A stretch of 64,000 bases of DNA from Acidobacterium capsulatum ATCC 51196 (GCF_000022565.1 NC_012483.1:1054001-1118000); one strand, 5' to 3'. Positions 34,368 to 45,123 are shown, counted from the first letter of the stretch. Notes: generated by a model from the sequence alone, not told the origin. Numbers and translations are program-made.

Positions 34368-35057
34368 TCAGCCAGCCATCTGTTTGAGCTGCGGGCTGAG
34401 GAGCAGGCGCGGCTCGGTGACGCGCTGCACGTCTTCCACGGAGAGGCCGGGAGCTATCTCCTGAAGCAGTAAGCCTTCGGGCGTGACTTTGATCCACGCC
34501 ATTTCAGTGGCGATGGTATCGACGACTTTGAGGCCCGTGATGGGCAGCGTGCAATGGCGCAGAATCTTGGGGCGTCCGTCTTTGGTGGTGTGCTCCATGG
34601 CGACGATGACGCGGCGGGCGCTGGCGACCAGATCCATGGCGCCGCCCATGCCCTTGACCATTTTGCCGGGGATCATCCAGTTGGCGAGGTTGCCGGCTTC
34701 ATCGACTTCCATGGCGCCGAGGATGCTGAGATCAATGTGGCCGCCGCGGATCATGGCGAAGGAGTCCGCGCTTGAGAAGAAGGCCGTGCCGGGAAGCTCA
34801 GAGACGGTCTCTTTGCCGGCGTTGATGAGGTCGGGGTCTTCTTCGCCCGCGAAGGGATAGGGGCCGACGCCAAGCATTCCATTCTCAGACTGCAACACGA
34901 CCTCAATGCCCGCAGGCACATGATTGGCCACGAGTGTGGGCATGCCAATGCCGAGGTTGACGTAGAAGCCGTCCTGCAGTTCCTGAGCGACGCGGCGCAC
35001 GATGCGCTCGCGTTTCGCAGTGTCAGCGCCGGAAGAGGTGGGTGAGGTGTTGGCCAT
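34368..35057 (-). CDS. scoB: 3-oxoacid CoA-transferase subunit B
   Basis: A 229-residue beta subunit holding the catalytic glutamate. [16 protein letters not shown] places E58 in the SENG motif, where the enzyme forms its glutamyl-CoA intermediate. [18 protein letters not shown] and [28 protein letters not shown] are family hallmarks. It must pair with the subunit A encoded convergently at 33305-34009. The arrangement breaks the usual A-B operon, so balanced expression would need two promoters. The start is ATG at 35057. Confidence 0.92.
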   Translation of the reverse strand: MANTSPTSSGADTAKRERIVRRVAQELQDGFYVNLGIGMPTLVANHVPAGIEVVLQSENGMLGVGPYPFAGEEDPDLINAGKETVSELPGTAFFSSADSFAMIRGGHIDLSILGAMEVDEAGNLANWMIPGKMVKGMGGAMDLVASARRVIVAMEHTTKDGRPKILRHCTLPITGLKVVDTIATEMAWIKVTPEGLLLQEIAPGLSVEDVQRVTEPRLLLSPQLKQMAG

Positions 35058-35186
35058 GAGATTCTCTGCGTGCCAGATGCACCCTTCAATATACGCAACG
35101 TGCGGCAGGACGCGAATGAGGCACGGAAAATTTGCATGGTGAAAGGCAATTTAGACTGAAGCACAGACTATGGAGCGGGAACAACG

Positions 35187-37904
35187 ATGAGTAGCTGGGG
35201 CCAGATCGAAAGCGCGATGGCACGCGGAGCATGGGTGATTGCGGGCAACGCACGCGCGGCCCGGCGGCTGCACCTGCGCTATGCGCGAAGCCAGCAGGCG
35301 GCGGGACGCGAGGCCTGGACGACTCCGGCGATTGCGGACTGGAAGAGCTGGGTGCAGCAGCTTTGGGAGGAGTGGAGCTTTGACGCGACGGAAGCGCCGT
35401 TGCTGCTGAGTGCGCTGCAGGAGGCGCGGCTATGGCGCAAGGTGCAGGGTGCGGATGCGGGACAGGTTGTTTCCGCAGACTCGCTGGCCGCGCTGGCGCA
35501 GCAGGCCTATGCGCTGCTGTGCGCCTACGAAGCGCAGGACACCCGCAACATTGCCTGGCTGGAGACAGATGCGGAGCATTTTCGCCAGTGGTCACTGCGC
35601 TTTGACCGGGAGTGTGAACGGCGCGGGTGGTGGAGCGCGAGCCGCATGGAAGAGCGGCTGACGCGAGCGGCAGAAGCAGGTGAACTACGGCTCCCCGGAG
35701 AGATTGTGCTGACGGGATTTGATCGCATGACTCCGGCACAGCAGACATTCCTGGAGGCGCTGCATGCACGAGGAACGAGGATGGAAGCAGCAGCGGGAGA
35801 GGGTGGAGCTGCGCCGCTCGCGGTGGCCTCGGCAGCGAGCGAGCGCGCAGAGATTGAAGGCTGCGCGCAATGGCTGCGGGAGCGATTGGAGGCGAATCCT
35901 GAAGCAAGGATGGCGGTGTTGTGTACTCAGGTGGAAGCTCGGCGCGGCGCGATTGACCGGGTGTTTCGCCAAGTGCTCAAGCCCGGGAGCCAGAGCATTC
36001 TGACGCCGCACACGGAAGGCAGAGTGTATGAGTTCACGCTGGGGCGGCCGCTGGGGCAGCAGCCCGTGGCGCGTGCGGCACTGCTCGCGCTGCGATGGCT
36101 GAGGCATCCGCTGACGCAGGCAGATGCGTCGTGGCTGCTGCTGTCAGGCTTTTTGTGTGGCGGTGCGGAAGAGCGCATGATCTGCGCGCGGGCCGATGCG
36201 GCGATGCGCGAACAGGAGAGCGTGGCTCCCCTGTTGGACTTGCAGCAGGTGCTGGCCCCGACGGTGCGTTATCGCCTGCCGGATGCAGTGCGGCAGCAGC
36301 TACAGGCGGGCGTGCAATTTGCAGACACGCACGGCTTTGCCCGTCGACGGCGAGCGCCCGGCGCGTGGAGTGAACTGGCGCGGCTGGCGCTGGAGGCGAT
36401 GGGCTGGCCGGGCGGCGAAGAAGCCGACTCCGTGCAGTACCAGACGCAGCAGCGCTGGGAGAAGGTGCTCGAAGAGGTAGCGCGGCTGGATCTGCACGAA
36501 GAGGCGATGAGCTATGAGGACTTCATGGCTCTGCTGGAACGACAATCGATGGACACGCTGTTTGCGCCGGAGTCTCTGGATGCGCCGGTGCAGGTGATGG
36601 GCCCGATGGAAGCGGCAGGACAGGAATTTGATGGCGTGTGGTTTCTGGGCACGACAGACGCGCAATGGCCTGCCGCGGGACGGCCGCATCCGTTATTGCC
36701 CCTGGCGGTGCAGCGCTCAGCCGGCATGCCGCACGCGCAACGCGACGATGACTGGCAACTGGCGCAGCATGTGACCGAACGCATCCTAAAGAGCGCGGGC
36801 GAAGTTATTTGTAGCTATGCCAGACACAATTCAGATGGAGAACTGCGTCTGAGCAGCCTGATGGCGGGGCGGGGACAGGAAATTGTACTGGACACGGTTG
36901 CTATTTCCGCGGCGGAATCCGAATTGGAGTCCTACGAAGATGCGGGGCTGGTTTCCTTTGCGGACGGCGTCGCGCCGGGTGGCGCGGAGCTACTGAAGGA
37001 TCAGGCGGCGTGTCCGTTTCGGGCCTTTGCGTCGCGCCGGCTGCGCGCCACGGAACTGCGCGAGAGCCAATGGGGACTCGATGCCATGCAGCGGGGCAAC
37101 CTGCTGCATGAGGTGCTGAGGCGATTCTGGACTGAGGAAGAACCTCGCCGCATCGACGGGCTGGAGGCGCTGCGGCAGACAATGCTGGACGGGCAATTGG
37201 GTGAGGTGCTGCGCGTGCATACGGAGCGCGTGTTTGCCCGCTTGAGGCAACTGGCTGGCGAAGATCGCTGGATGGGAGCGTATCTGGATGCAGAGGAACA
37301 GCGGCTGCGGCTGCGGCTGGAAGAGTGGCTGCGTTATGAGATGAAGCGGCGTCCGTTTGTGGTGGAGGCTTGCGAGCGGAATCTAGGGCCGGTGCGGGTG
37401 GGTTCGCTGGAGCTGCGGCTGAAGGCAGACCGCATCGACCGGCTGGAAGATGGCTCACACCTGCTGATTGACTACAAGACCGGCAACGTGGAGCCGAAGG
37501 CGTGGGAGGGCGAGCGCCCGGAGGAGCCGCAACTGCCGCTGTATGCCGTGCATGGAGGCGTGGAAGATGTGAGCGGCGTGGTGTTTGCGAAGATTCGCGC
37601 CGGGGAGGTTCAATTTGCGGGGCATCTGCGGGATGCGGCGGCGCAGTTGTTCGCGAATGAGGAGGATTGCGGCAAGAGCCTGAAGATTCCGTATGAAGAC
37701 GCGATGCAGGATGCATGGGAGCGTGCGATTGCGGAGCTTGCGGAGGAGTTTGCACGAGGGGAAGCGGCGGTGAAACCTACACACGGGGAGAAGACCTGCC
37801 AGTATTGTCCGCTGCCGAGCCTGTGCCGCATTCATGAATTGTCGGCTCTCGATGCCGCGCTACTCGAAGAGGCCGACAGCGAAGGAGAAGACGACCATGA
37901 CTGA
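35187..37904 (+). CDS. addB: AddB-like PD-(D/E)XK nuclease of a double-strand-break repair complex
   Basis: A 905-residue protein. The N-terminal part is an inactivated helicase-like region (WVIAGNARAARRLHLRYA; VLTGFDRMTPAQQTFLEAL). The C-terminal RecB-type nuclease has LKADRIDRLEDGSHLLIDYKT near residue 740. A four-cysteine iron-sulfur staple is indicated by ACPFRAF (near 608) and CQYCPLPSLC (near 870), as in AddB. It overlaps the next gene by eight bases. Together they should process broken DNA ends for RecA, the job of AddAB or RecBCD. Sequence is diverged from firmicute AddB, so the name rests on architecture and linkage. Confidence 0.82.
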   Translation: MSSWGQIESAMARGAWVIAGNARAARRLHLRYARSQQAAGREAWTTPAIADWKSWVQQLWEEWSFDATEAPLLLSALQEARLWRKVQGADAGQVVSADSLAALAQQAYALLCAYEAQDTRNIAWLETDAEHFRQWSLRFDRECERRGWWSASRMEERLTRAAEAGELRLPGEIVLTGFDRMTPAQQTFLEALHARGTRMEAAAGEGGAAPLAVASAASERAEIEGCAQWLRERLEANPEARMAVLCTQVEARRGAIDRVFRQVLKPGSQSILTPHTEGRVYEFTLGRPLGQQPVARAALLALRWLRHPLTQADASWLLLSGFLCGGAEERMICARADAAMREQESVAPLLDLQQVLAPTVRYRLPDAVRQQLQAGVQFADTHGFARRRRAPGAWSELARLALEAMGWPGGEEADSVQYQTQQRWEKVLEEVARLDLHEEAMSYEDFMALLERQSMDTLFAPESLDAPVQVMGPMEAAGQEFDGVWFLGTTDAQWPAAGRPHPLLPLAVQRSAGMPHAQRDDDWQLAQHVTERILKSAGEVICSYARHNSDGELRLSSLMAGRGQEIVLDTVAISAAESELESYEDAGLVSFADGVAPGGAELLKDQAACPFRAFASRRLRATELRESQWGLDAMQRGNLLHEVLRRFWTEEEPRRIDGLEALRQTMLDGQLGEVLRVHTERVFARLRQLAGEDRWMGAYLDAEEQRLRLRLEEWLRYEMKRRPFVVEACERNLGPVRVGSLELRLKADRIDRLEDGSHLLIDYKTGNVEPKAWEGERPEEPQLPLYAVHGGVEDVSGVVFAKIRAGEVQFAGHLRDAAAQLFANEEDCGKSLKIPYEDAMQDAWERAIAELAEEFARGEAAVKPTHGEKTCQYCPLPSLCRIHELSALDAALLEEADSEGEDDHD

Positions 37905-40900
37905 GACCCCTTCGCTGTTTGATGACATGCCGCAGCCGGAAATGCCCGCAAGTGAAATGCGCCCGTTGCATCCAGTGGATCAGGCGGAGCGCGAGAGTGC
38001 GATTGAGGTGACGAGGAGCGTGCTGGTGCAGGCTCCGGCAGGCTCGGGAAAGACAGACCTGCTCACGCGGCGGTTTCTCGCGCTGCTAGCCGAGGGCCAT
38101 GTAGAGGGGCCGGAACAGATTCTGGCGATCACCTTCACGCGCGCAGCGACGGCGGAGATGCGGGCGCGTATTCTCAAGGATTTGCGCGATGTGGCGAGCA
38201 CAGATGAGCAGCCCGGAGAGAATGAGCGGCGGAAGCTGGCCCGGCGGGCGCTCGCAAGAGCGCGGGAACGCGGATGGCCGCTGCTGGAGCAGCCGGCACT
38301 GCTGCAAGTAGAAACGATTGACTCGCTGTGCATGCGTATTGCGCATGGACAGCCGCTGCTGGCGCGGCTGGGCGGGCAGCTTTCTCCGGTTGATGATGCC
38401 AGCGCACTGTATCTGGAAGCCGCGCGGCGGACGATTCGTCACCTTGGCGGTGACAATCAGGAATTGAGCGCGGCGATTCAGCATCTGCTCTCGCTGCGGG
38501 ACACGCATCTGGGCGATTGCGAGCAGCTGATGGCTGACATGCTGCGGCAGCGGAATGGATGGCAGGAGCATTTTCCGCTTGCCGGTGACGTGGATTGGGA
38601 GGATGTGCGCTTCTACCTGGAGCAGCCGTTTCGGGATGAGGTGCAGCGTGCGCTGCGGCAGGCGCATGCGCTGATCTCGTCCGCAGAGGGAGGCTGGCTC
38701 GTCAGCGAGCTGATGGCTGTGGTGCAGTATGCGCTGCGCCATCGCACGGATGGAGAGTTGGCTGCGCTTGCAACGTTGAGAGAGCTTTCTGCCTCGAGCA
38801 GCCCGGAGCACTGGAAGAGCCTGTGCGCATTTCTGTTGAAGGTGGATGGCGAGTGGCGAAAGTCATTCAACGTGAAGGATGGGATTCCGCCTGCGTCGAA
38901 GGGTCCGGAAGCCAAGCAGTGGAAGGCGCGCCTGGATAAGCTGATGGACAGTTGCCGGAGGACGCCGGGCTTGCTTGCGGCGATGCAGCAAATTCAGACG
39001 CTGCCCGGGGTGCATTACGAGGATGCGCAGTGGGAAACGCTGCGGCATCTGTTTGTTGCCTTGCGGCGCGCGCTGGCTGAACTGCGCGTGGTGTTTGCGG
39101 AATACAACCAGGTGGACTTTCTGGAGATCAGCCGCGCGGCGCTTGAGGTTTTGGGCCAAAGCGAGAGCGGCATGCGCTGGAGCGAGCAGTTGCGGCACAT
39201 TCTGGTGGATGAATTTCAGGACACCTCGCGCCAGCAGCACCAGTTGCTGGAATCACTGGTGGAGCACTGGATGCCGGAGGATGGCCGCACATTTTTCCTG
39301 GTGGGCGACCCGATGCAGTCGATTTATCTCTTCCGGCAGGCGGAGGTCGAGCTGTTTGAACGCGTGCGCGAGCAGGGACTGGGCGAGAGCCTGACTGCGG
39401 AGACGCTGAAGCTGCGAGTGAACTTCCGGTCGCATGCGCGATTGACTGAACCCTTGAATGATGTGTTTGAGCCGGTGTTTGCGGCTACTGCCGGAGCCGC
39501 GGGAGCGCGAGTGGAATTTGAAGCCTCTTCGGCGGCGGTGGAAGAGGTGGCAACGATTTACGAGCCTCCGTTGCAGGTGCATGCGCAGCTCTGCTCCACA
39601 GATGCTGACGCGGAGCAGAAGCGCGCACTGCGGCTCACGGAGGCCGAGACTGTTGCCGAGATTATTGAGCAGCATGCGGAGCGCATCGCAGCGGCACGGG
39701 CCGCCGGCGAGGAGTATCGCGTAGCGGTGCTGGTGCGCAACCGCTCGCACCTGGCATGGATTGTGCCTGCGCTGCGGCGGCGAGGCATCGCCTTTCGCGC
39801 GGTGGAGATTGAATCGCTGGCCGCGCGCCAGGAGATGCTGGACCTGATGGCGCTGGTGCGTGCGCTAGTGCATCCGATGGACCGCATTGCGTGGTTGTCG
39901 CTGCTGCGCGCGCCGTGGTGCGGCTTGTCTCTGGAGGAATTGCACCGGCTGGCCGGAGGCGATGATGCTGAGAGCAGCCGGCATCCGATGCTGGAATTGA
40001 TGCAGCAAAACCTGGCGCGGCTGGGCGAGGAAGCACAGGCGCGGGTACGGCGCGTGCTGGCAGTGATGGAGCGGGCAGCGGCGGCACGGACACGGCCCGG
40101 GGAGACAGCGTCGTTTTCCGCATGGGTAGAGCGAACGTGGCATGCGCTGGGAGGGCCACTGTGCCTGGAAGGTGCGGAGCGGGAGAATGCCGAGGTTTTC
40201 TTCTCGCTGCTGGATGAGGTTTCTCCGGACGGGGCGGAGCTGCTGACGCGCGAGTTCAGCCAGAAGCTGGAACGGCTGTTTGCGCAGCCTGATCCTGCGG
40301 TGAGTGAACGCTGCGGCGTGCAGATCATGACCATGCACAAGGCGAAGGGACTGGGCTTTGATGTGGTGATTGTGCCCGGCCTGGAGCGCGGCTCGGGCAG
40401 GGAGAAGCAGCCGCTGGTGACTTCGCTGCAGAGACCGAATCCAGAGACGGGCAAGGATGTTTTTTTTGTTGCGCCGATCGGCGCCAAAGGCAGCGGAACG
40501 AAAGACCCTTTGTATGCATGGGTGCAGAAGCAAAAGCAGCAGCGCTATGGCGAAGAGCGCAAGCGGCTCTTTTATGTGGCGTGCACGCGCGCGCGGCAGG
40601 AGCTGCACCTGATAGGCACGGCGACCTATGGAGAAAAGGGCCTGCGCAAGCCTTCCGCCGGTTCTTTGCTTGCTACGGCGTGGCCCGCGCTGGAAGGGGC
40701 CTTTGAGATGGCGATGCCGAAGGCGGAGACGGAGCGCACGGGCGAGGTGATCGAATTCCCTGCCGCGCGGCCCGTGCCGGGAGTGCTGGAAGAAATCGCA
40801 GCGGCTGCCGCGAGCGGCACGCGAGTACGGCGATTGCCGCTGAGCGCGGAGTGGACGCTCGATGAGGGCAAAGACGCGCGCATGGAAGCGAGAGCGTTGC

Positions 40901-41502
40901 AGTCGCCCGGACGGGAGACTTGCTTTCGCAGGCCAGAGGGGTCGAGGCTGGCGCGCGCCGTTGGGCAGGTGCTGCACACGATGCTCGAACGGATGGGCGC
41001 GGAGATTGCGGCGGGCCGCTGGGATGCCGCGGGGTTTGAAGTGAAAGTTCTGCGGCTACTGGGCGATCATGCGCTAATTCAGGAACAGGTGCGGGAGGCT
41101 GTGCGCGAAGTGCTGCGCATGCTGGAACAGTGTGCAGCCGACGAAGAAGCGCGATGGATTCTGGGCGAGCATGAGGGGGGCGAATCGGAGCCGTCGTGGA
41201 CGGGGCGTGGGCCGGATGGCGTGCTGCGGACGCTGCGGGCGGACCGGGTTTTTCAGGCTGGCGCGCGGCCGCTGGAAGCGAGCGATGGCTACCTGTGGAT
41301 TGTGGACTACAAGACGAGCACCCCCATGGGCGGCGAGAGCGCCGAGGATTTTTTGAGGCGCGAGCGTAGTGTGTATGCTCCGCAGTTACAGGCTTATGCG
41401 CAGGTGCTGCGCACGGCGCGAGGAACGAACCTGCCGGTGCGGCTGGCGCTCTATTATCCCAGGCTGGAGGGCGGAAATCGGCTCGACTGGTGGGAGGAGT
41501 AG
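37897..41502 (+). CDS. addA: AddA/RecB-like UvrD helicase-nuclease
   Basis: A 1201-residue superfamily 1 helicase with a fused nuclease. Walker A is APAGSGKT at 46-53, followed by ITFTRAATAEMRARIL (motif Ia), ILVDEFQDTSRQQ (Walker B, near 437), VGDPMQSIYLFRQAEVELF (motif III), VNFRSHARLTEP (IV), MTMHKAKGLGFDVVIVPGL (V) and RLFYVACTRARQELHLIG (VI). The C-terminal PD-(D/E)XK module has YLWIVDYKTSTP near 1137. ATG at 37897 overlaps the AddB stop, with AAGGAG upstream. The complex unwinds and trims double-strand ends. All helicase motifs look intact. Confidence 0.9.
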   Translation: MTETPSLFDDMPQPEMPASEMRPLHPVDQAERESAIEVTRSVLVQAPAGSGKTDLLTRRFLALLAEGHVEGPEQILAITFTRAATAEMRARILKDLRDVASTDEQPGENERRKLARRALARARERGWPLLEQPALLQVETIDSLCMRIAHGQPLLARLGGQLSPVDDASALYLEAARRTIRHLGGDNQELSAAIQHLLSLRDTHLGDCEQLMADMLRQRNGWQEHFPLAGDVDWEDVRFYLEQPFRDEVQRALRQAHALISSAEGGWLVSELMAVVQYALRHRTDGELAALATLRELSASSSPEHWKSLCAFLLKVDGEWRKSFNVKDGIPPASKGPEAKQWKARLDKLMDSCRRTPGLLAAMQQIQTLPGVHYEDAQWETLRHLFVALRRALAELRVVFAEYNQVDFLEISRAALEVLGQSESGMRWSEQLRHILVDEFQDTSRQQHQLLESLVEHWMPEDGRTFFLVGDPMQSIYLFRQAEVELFERVREQGLGESLTAETLKLRVNFRSHARLTEPLNDVFEPVFAATAGAAGARVEFEASSAAVEEVATIYEPPLQVHAQLCSTDADAEQKRALRLTEAETVAEIIEQHAERIAAARAAGEEYRVAVLVRNRSHLAWIVPALRRRGIAFRAVEIESLAARQEMLDLMALVRALVHPMDRIAWLSLLRAPWCGLSLEELHRLAGGDDAESSRHPMLELMQQNLARLGEEAQARVRRVLAVMERAAAARTRPGETASFSAWVERTWHALGGPLCLEGAERENAEVFFSLLDEVSPDGAELLTREFSQKLERLFAQPDPAVSERCGVQIMTMHKAKGLGFDVVIVPGLERGSGREKQPLVTSLQRPNPETGKDVFFVAPIGAKGSGTKDPLYAWVQKQKQQRYGEERKRLFYVACTRARQELHLIGTATYGEKGLRKPSAGSLLATAWPALEGAFEMAMPKAETERTGEVIEFPAARPVPGVLEEIAAAAASGTRVRRLPLSAEWTLDEGKDARMEARALQSPGRETCFRRPEGSRLARAVGQVLHTMLERMGAEIAAGRWDAAGFEVKVLRLLGDHALIQEQVREAVREVLRMLEQCAADEEARWILGEHEGGESEPSWTGRGPDGVLRTLRADRVFQAGARPLEASDGYLWIVDYKTSTPMGGESAEDFLRRERSVYAPQLQAYAQVLRTARGTNLPVRLALYYPRLEGGNRLDWWEE

Positions 41503-41530
41503 CAGCAGTGCGGGCGGTCCGGATGAAAAC

Positions 41531-41558
41531 GCCCACGTCGCGTTTGCGGGACGTGGGC
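41531..41558 (-). terminator. Hairpin between convergent addA and phoU
   Basis: GCCCACGTC (41531-41539) and GACGTGGGC (41550-41558) form a perfect nine-base stem. On the minus strand it is followed by GTTTTCATCC, so it best serves the phoU transcript, 23 bases past its stop. It may also work for addA. Confidence 0.6.
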
Positions 41559-41581
41559 TGAAGAAGAATTGAGCTGCGGAA

Positions 41582-42268
41582 TCAGCGGCCGGTGCCGGTA
41601 GCTTCCGTTTCGCGGACGTGATGGCGAACATCTGCGCCGCGCACCCAGAAGATGACGTCTTCGGCGATGTTGGTGGCGTGATCGGCCACGCGCTCGAGAG
41701 CGCGCGAGATCATGAGGGCATGCAAGGCCTGGGTCGCGAGTTCCGGCTTCTCTTTCATGAGAGCCAGCAGGGTCTGATGCGCGCCGCTATTGAGCTTGTC
41801 CACGTTGTCGTCCATGGAGAGCACGGACTCTGCCATGTCGGCATCGGCCTCAATGAAGGACTGAATGGACTTGCGGATCATGGCGGTGGCGAGGCTGCCC
41901 ATGCGGGGCAGATCGACGGGAATTTCCGCCGAGGCGATCTTCTGCAGGTCGCGCACGCGATCGGATATGGTGCGCGCCGAATCCCCCACACGCTCAAGGT
42001 CGGCGTTGATCTTGATGACGGCGAGCACGAAGCGGAGATCAATGGCCATGGGCTGTTCCATGGCGAGCAGATCGAGCGCCATTTGATCGATCTCGCGCTC
42101 GAAGCGGTTGATGGCGAGCTCGCCACGATCCACCAGATCGCAGATGGAGAGGTCGCGAACGCGATAGGCTTCCACGGCGCGCTGAATGGCCTGCTCAGCC
42201 ATGCCGGCCATGACCAGAAGCTTCTCTTTGAGATCGTCAAGACTGCGATGGAAACGAAGGCGCATCAT
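41582..42268 (-). CDS. phoU: Phosphate-specific transport system accessory protein PhoU
   Basis: A 228-residue protein of two repeated three-helix bundles, with the metal-binding [14 protein letters not shown] (first repeat) and [17 protein letters not shown] (second repeat). PhoU passes the state of the phosphate transporter to the PhoR kinase and restrains uptake. The ATG overlaps the pstB stop by four bases. The encoded neighbours PstB, PhoR and PhoB complete the signalling path, while the transporter membrane and binding components are absent from the window. Confidence 0.95.
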   Translation of the reverse strand: MMRLRFHRSLDDLKEKLLVMAGMAEQAIQRAVEAYRVRDLSICDLVDRGELAINRFEREIDQMALDLLAMEQPMAIDLRFVLAVIKINADLERVGDSARTISDRVRDLQKIASAEIPVDLPRMGSLATAMIRKSIQSFIEADADMAESVLSMDDNVDKLNSGAHQTLLALMKEKPELATQALHALMISRALERVADHATNIAEDVIFWVRGADVRHHVRETEATGTGR

Positions 42269-43023
42269 CCGAACCTACCCGTGATGTAATCTTCGGTCCT
42301 CTTATCGGTGGGGTTTGTGAATATCTTGTGAGTTGAATCAAACTCGACAAGTCTTCCATTCAAAAAGAACCCGGTGCGTTCGGCCACGCGCGCGGCCTGC
42401 TGCATGTTATGCGTGACGATGACGATGGTGTACTGCGACTTGAGCTGGAAGATCAGGTCTTCAATCTTGGATGTGGAGACAGGATCGAGCGCGGATGCCG
42501 GCTCGTCCATGAGCAGCACTTCAGGATCGACGGCGAGGGCGCGCGCGATGCAAAGGCGCTGCTGCTGGCCGCCGGAGAGGCTGGCTCCTGACTTGCGCTT
42601 GAGGTCGTTCTTGACTTCGTCCCAGAGGGCGGCGTGCTTGAGCGAGCGCTCCACCACTTCATCGAGGGCGCGGCGGTTGCGGAAGCCATTGAGGCGCAGG
42701 CCGGCCGAGACGTTGTCATAGATCGACATGGTGGGAAAGGGATTGGGGCGCTGGAAGACCATGCCGATGCGGCGGCGCACGGCGACGGGCGAGATGCCGT
42801 CGTAGATGTTCATGTCGCCGATCTGCACCGAACCGGAGACGCGAGCGCCGGGGGTGGTCTCGTGCATGCGGTTGAGGCAGCGGACAAAGGTGGACTTTCC
42901 GCAGCCCGACGGACCGATGAGCGCGGTGGCCTCATTCGCGGGGATATTGAGCGTGATGTCGTGCAGCGTATGGTTTGTGCCGTACCACGCGTTTAAGTCT
43001 TTTACTTCGATTCCAACACCCAC
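42265..43023 (-). CDS. pstB: Phosphate ABC transporter ATP-binding protein
   Basis: A 252-residue ATPase. Walker [10 protein letters not shown] sits at 37-45, the signature LSGGQQQRL in the middle, then Walker [14 protein letters not shown] and the switch histidine in [22 protein letters not shown] and the C-terminal [12 protein letters not shown] are characteristic of PstB. It energises high-affinity phosphate import by PstSCA. Those genes are not here, although pstB is usually their last member. The start is GTG at 43023 with AAGG upstream. Confidence 0.95.
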   Translation of the reverse strand: MGVGIEVKDLNAWYGTNHTLHDITLNIPANEATALIGPSGCGKSTFVRCLNRMHETTPGARVSGSVQIGDMNIYDGISPVAVRRRIGMVFQRPNPFPTMSIYDNVSAGLRLNGFRNRRALDEVVERSLKHAALWDEVKNDLKRKSGASLSGGQQQRLCIARALAVDPEVLLMDEPASALDPVSTSKIEDLIFQLKSQYTIVIVTHNMQQAARVAERTGFFLNGRLVEFDSTHKIFTNPTDKRTEDYITGRFG

Positions 43024-43431
43024 GTTGCCTTGCCCCTTTCCAAACCCTTCCTCCGGCGGGAGCCGTGCCGCTGCCGGAAGGAACCACTCACTCTATGAGA
43101 ACACTAAAGCCGGAGTCCGCTAAAAAATCGCAATACTTCACGATAAATGGCGGAGTTAAACAATGCATGAATCCTGGCGCTTTTGTGCGCCTTTTATGGC
43201 GAAAAATGAGGGCGAACCTGACCGGGTCCGCCCCCGCATGGCAGCCGCGATGACCTCCGCCGCTGAAATCTGCCGGTCTCGGCTCGGCCTGGCGTCTTCC
43301 CTGCCCCGGAGGATGCGCTGTCGCCGAGATGCCGGTTACTGATGAGTGTGGCGAGGTTCCATTACAGGAGATGACGCAGCAGATGAAATCCCTGCAAATC
43401 AGATGGCCGGGTTGGCCCAGGAGATACAGGG
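43024..43431. other. 408-base gap between phoR and pstB
   Basis: No gene is supported. The region holds the probable 5' leader of pstB and a weak inverted repeat near 43040-43085 (TCCGGC/GCCGGA). I looked for tandem PHO-box-like CTGTCAT repeats and did not find a convincing pair. Confidence 0.5.
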
Positions 43432-45123
43432 TCAGGCGACGGCGGGCAGGCGGACGATGAAGGTCGCTCCGGAGCCGAGTTCGCTCTCCACGTGAATGGT
43501 GCCCTCATGGGCGAGCACGATGTGCCGGGCAATGGCGAGGCCGAGGCCGGTACCGCCGGACTCGCGGGAGCGAGCCTTGTCAACGCGGTAGAAGCGCTCA
43601 AAGATGCGGGCCTGATGCTCCTGCGCGATGCCGGGGCCGTAGTCCTGCACGTAGAACTCGACGCAGCCGTCGCAGTCGCGCGCGCCGACGGTGACGGACT
43701 GGCCGGTGCGGCCGTACTTCATGGCGTTTTCGATGAGGTTGCCGAAGACCTGGGTGATGGCGTCAATATCCACGAGAACTTTTGTGTTGGTGGTCTCGCG
43801 CTGCTTGAGCAGGAAGCCGGAGTCCACCAGCATGCCGGCGAGGCCCTCGATGGTGTCTTCGAGCAGGGCGGAGGCGGCGATGGGCTGGCGGTGCAGTTGG
43901 TATTCGCCGGACTCGACATTGGCAAGGGCCAGCAGGTCCTCGGTGAGGCGGTTCATGCGATTGGCGTTTTTGAGGATGATGCCGAGGAATTCCTGCACGT
44001 GCGGGGGCAGGTCGGGGGTGGTGTCGAGGAGCGTTTCGACATAGCCGGAGATGGAGGTGAGCGGTGTGCGCAGCTCGTGCGAGACGTTGGCCACAAAGTC
44101 GCGGCGCATGATCTCGGCACGCTCGATGCCGGTGACGTCGTGGAGCACGGCGACGGCGCCTCCGTCAGGGGTGGGCGCGGCGTTGACCTCAAAGACATGA
44201 TCGGGCAGCACGCTGCGGGCCTTGGCACTGCGAATCTCACGATGCTCGAGCGCACCCTGCACGCAGGCCAGCACATCGGGATCGCGGATGGTCTGCACCA
44301 GGGCGCGCCCCTCGCGGATAGCTCCGGGCGCGATGCGTTGCATGACGGTGTTGGACCAACTGACGAGGCTATCGGCATCGACGGCGATGACGGCCTCCTG
44401 CATGCTGTCGAGCAGGGCGGCGAGCTCGCGCTGCTTGGACTCGAGGGCATGGAAGCTCTGCTCAAGACGGCTGGCCGTGGTGTCGAGCGCATGCGCGACC
44501 GAGGAGATTTCGTCGAGATCGGCCTCGTTCATGCGGGCGGAGAGATCGCCGGCCGCAATCTGGTTGGCAAAGGTGACGATGCGGCCCATGCGGCGCGCCG
44601 CGCGGCGTGCCAGATAGACCGCGATGAGCATGGCGAGCAGCACGGCCAGCGAGGAGGCCACGAGCAGGTCGCGGCGCAGCAGGTGCATGGTGCTGCGCAC
44701 GTTGTCGAGGCTCTGGCGCAGTTGCAGGTAATCGCCGCCGGCCGGGATGGTCAGGTAGAGGCTGCCGTCGCGGCGGCTGAGCGCACGCGGGATGCGGCGA
44801 TCGAGAAGCTGGTGGAAAGCGGCCCCGGTATCGGGGTGGCCGCTGGGGTTGCTGGTGGCCAGCATGTGGCCTTGAGCGTCAAAGAGCGTAACGTCGGCAA
44901 GAGCGGCGAGGGATTCGGAATGGACGAAGGCCTGCGGATCGAGCGCGGCGCGGCGCGGCAGATGGACGGCGACGAGCGCAGCTTTGCCGGCAAGCGCCTG
45001 CCGGGCCTGATCCAACAGCGAATTGTTGACAATGCCGCCGAGGGTGAAGTCCAGCACGGCGGTCCCAATGACGAGGACCAGCAGGGAGGACAACAGCAGT
45101 TTGGTGAAGACCCGGCCCGTCAA
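43432..45123 (-). CDS. phoR: Phosphate-regulon sensor histidine kinase PhoR-like
   Basis: A 563-residue membrane kinase. Two membrane segments (LLLSSLLVLVIGTAVLDF and LLVASSLAVLLAMLIAVYLA) bracket a periplasmic sensor of about 125 residues. HAMP, a PAS-like domain (LLDSMQEAVIAVDADSL), HisKA with VSHELRTPLTSISGY and an HATPase domain with NLIENAMKYG, DYGPGIAQEH and GGTGLGLAIARHIV follow. Classical PhoR lacks a large periplasmic sensor, so direct ligand sensing is possible. The start is a TTG at 45123 with GAGG eight bases upstream. Its partner PhoB-like regulator is encoded just before it. Confidence 0.85.
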   Translation of the reverse strand: MTGRVFTKLLLSSLLVLVIGTAVLDFTLGGIVNNSLLDQARQALAGKAALVAVHLPRRAALDPQAFVHSESLAALADVTLFDAQGHMLATSNPSGHPDTGAAFHQLLDRRIPRALSRRDGSLYLTIPAGGDYLQLRQSLDNVRSTMHLLRRDLLVASSLAVLLAMLIAVYLARRAARRMGRIVTFANQIAAGDLSARMNEADLDEISSVAHALDTTASRLEQSFHALESKQRELAALLDSMQEAVIAVDADSLVSWSNTVMQRIAPGAIREGRALVQTIRDPDVLACVQGALEHREIRSAKARSVLPDHVFEVNAAPTPDGGAVAVLHDVTGIERAEIMRRDFVANVSHELRTPLTSISGYVETLLDTTPDLPPHVQEFLGIILKNANRMNRLTEDLLALANVESGEYQLHRQPIAASALLEDTIEGLAGMLVDSGFLLKQRETTNTKVLVDIDAITQVFGNLIENAMKYGRTGQSVTVGARDCDGCVEFYVQDYGPGIAQEHQARIFERFYRVDKARSRESGGTGLGLAIARHIVLAHEGTIHVESELGSGATFIVRLPAVA

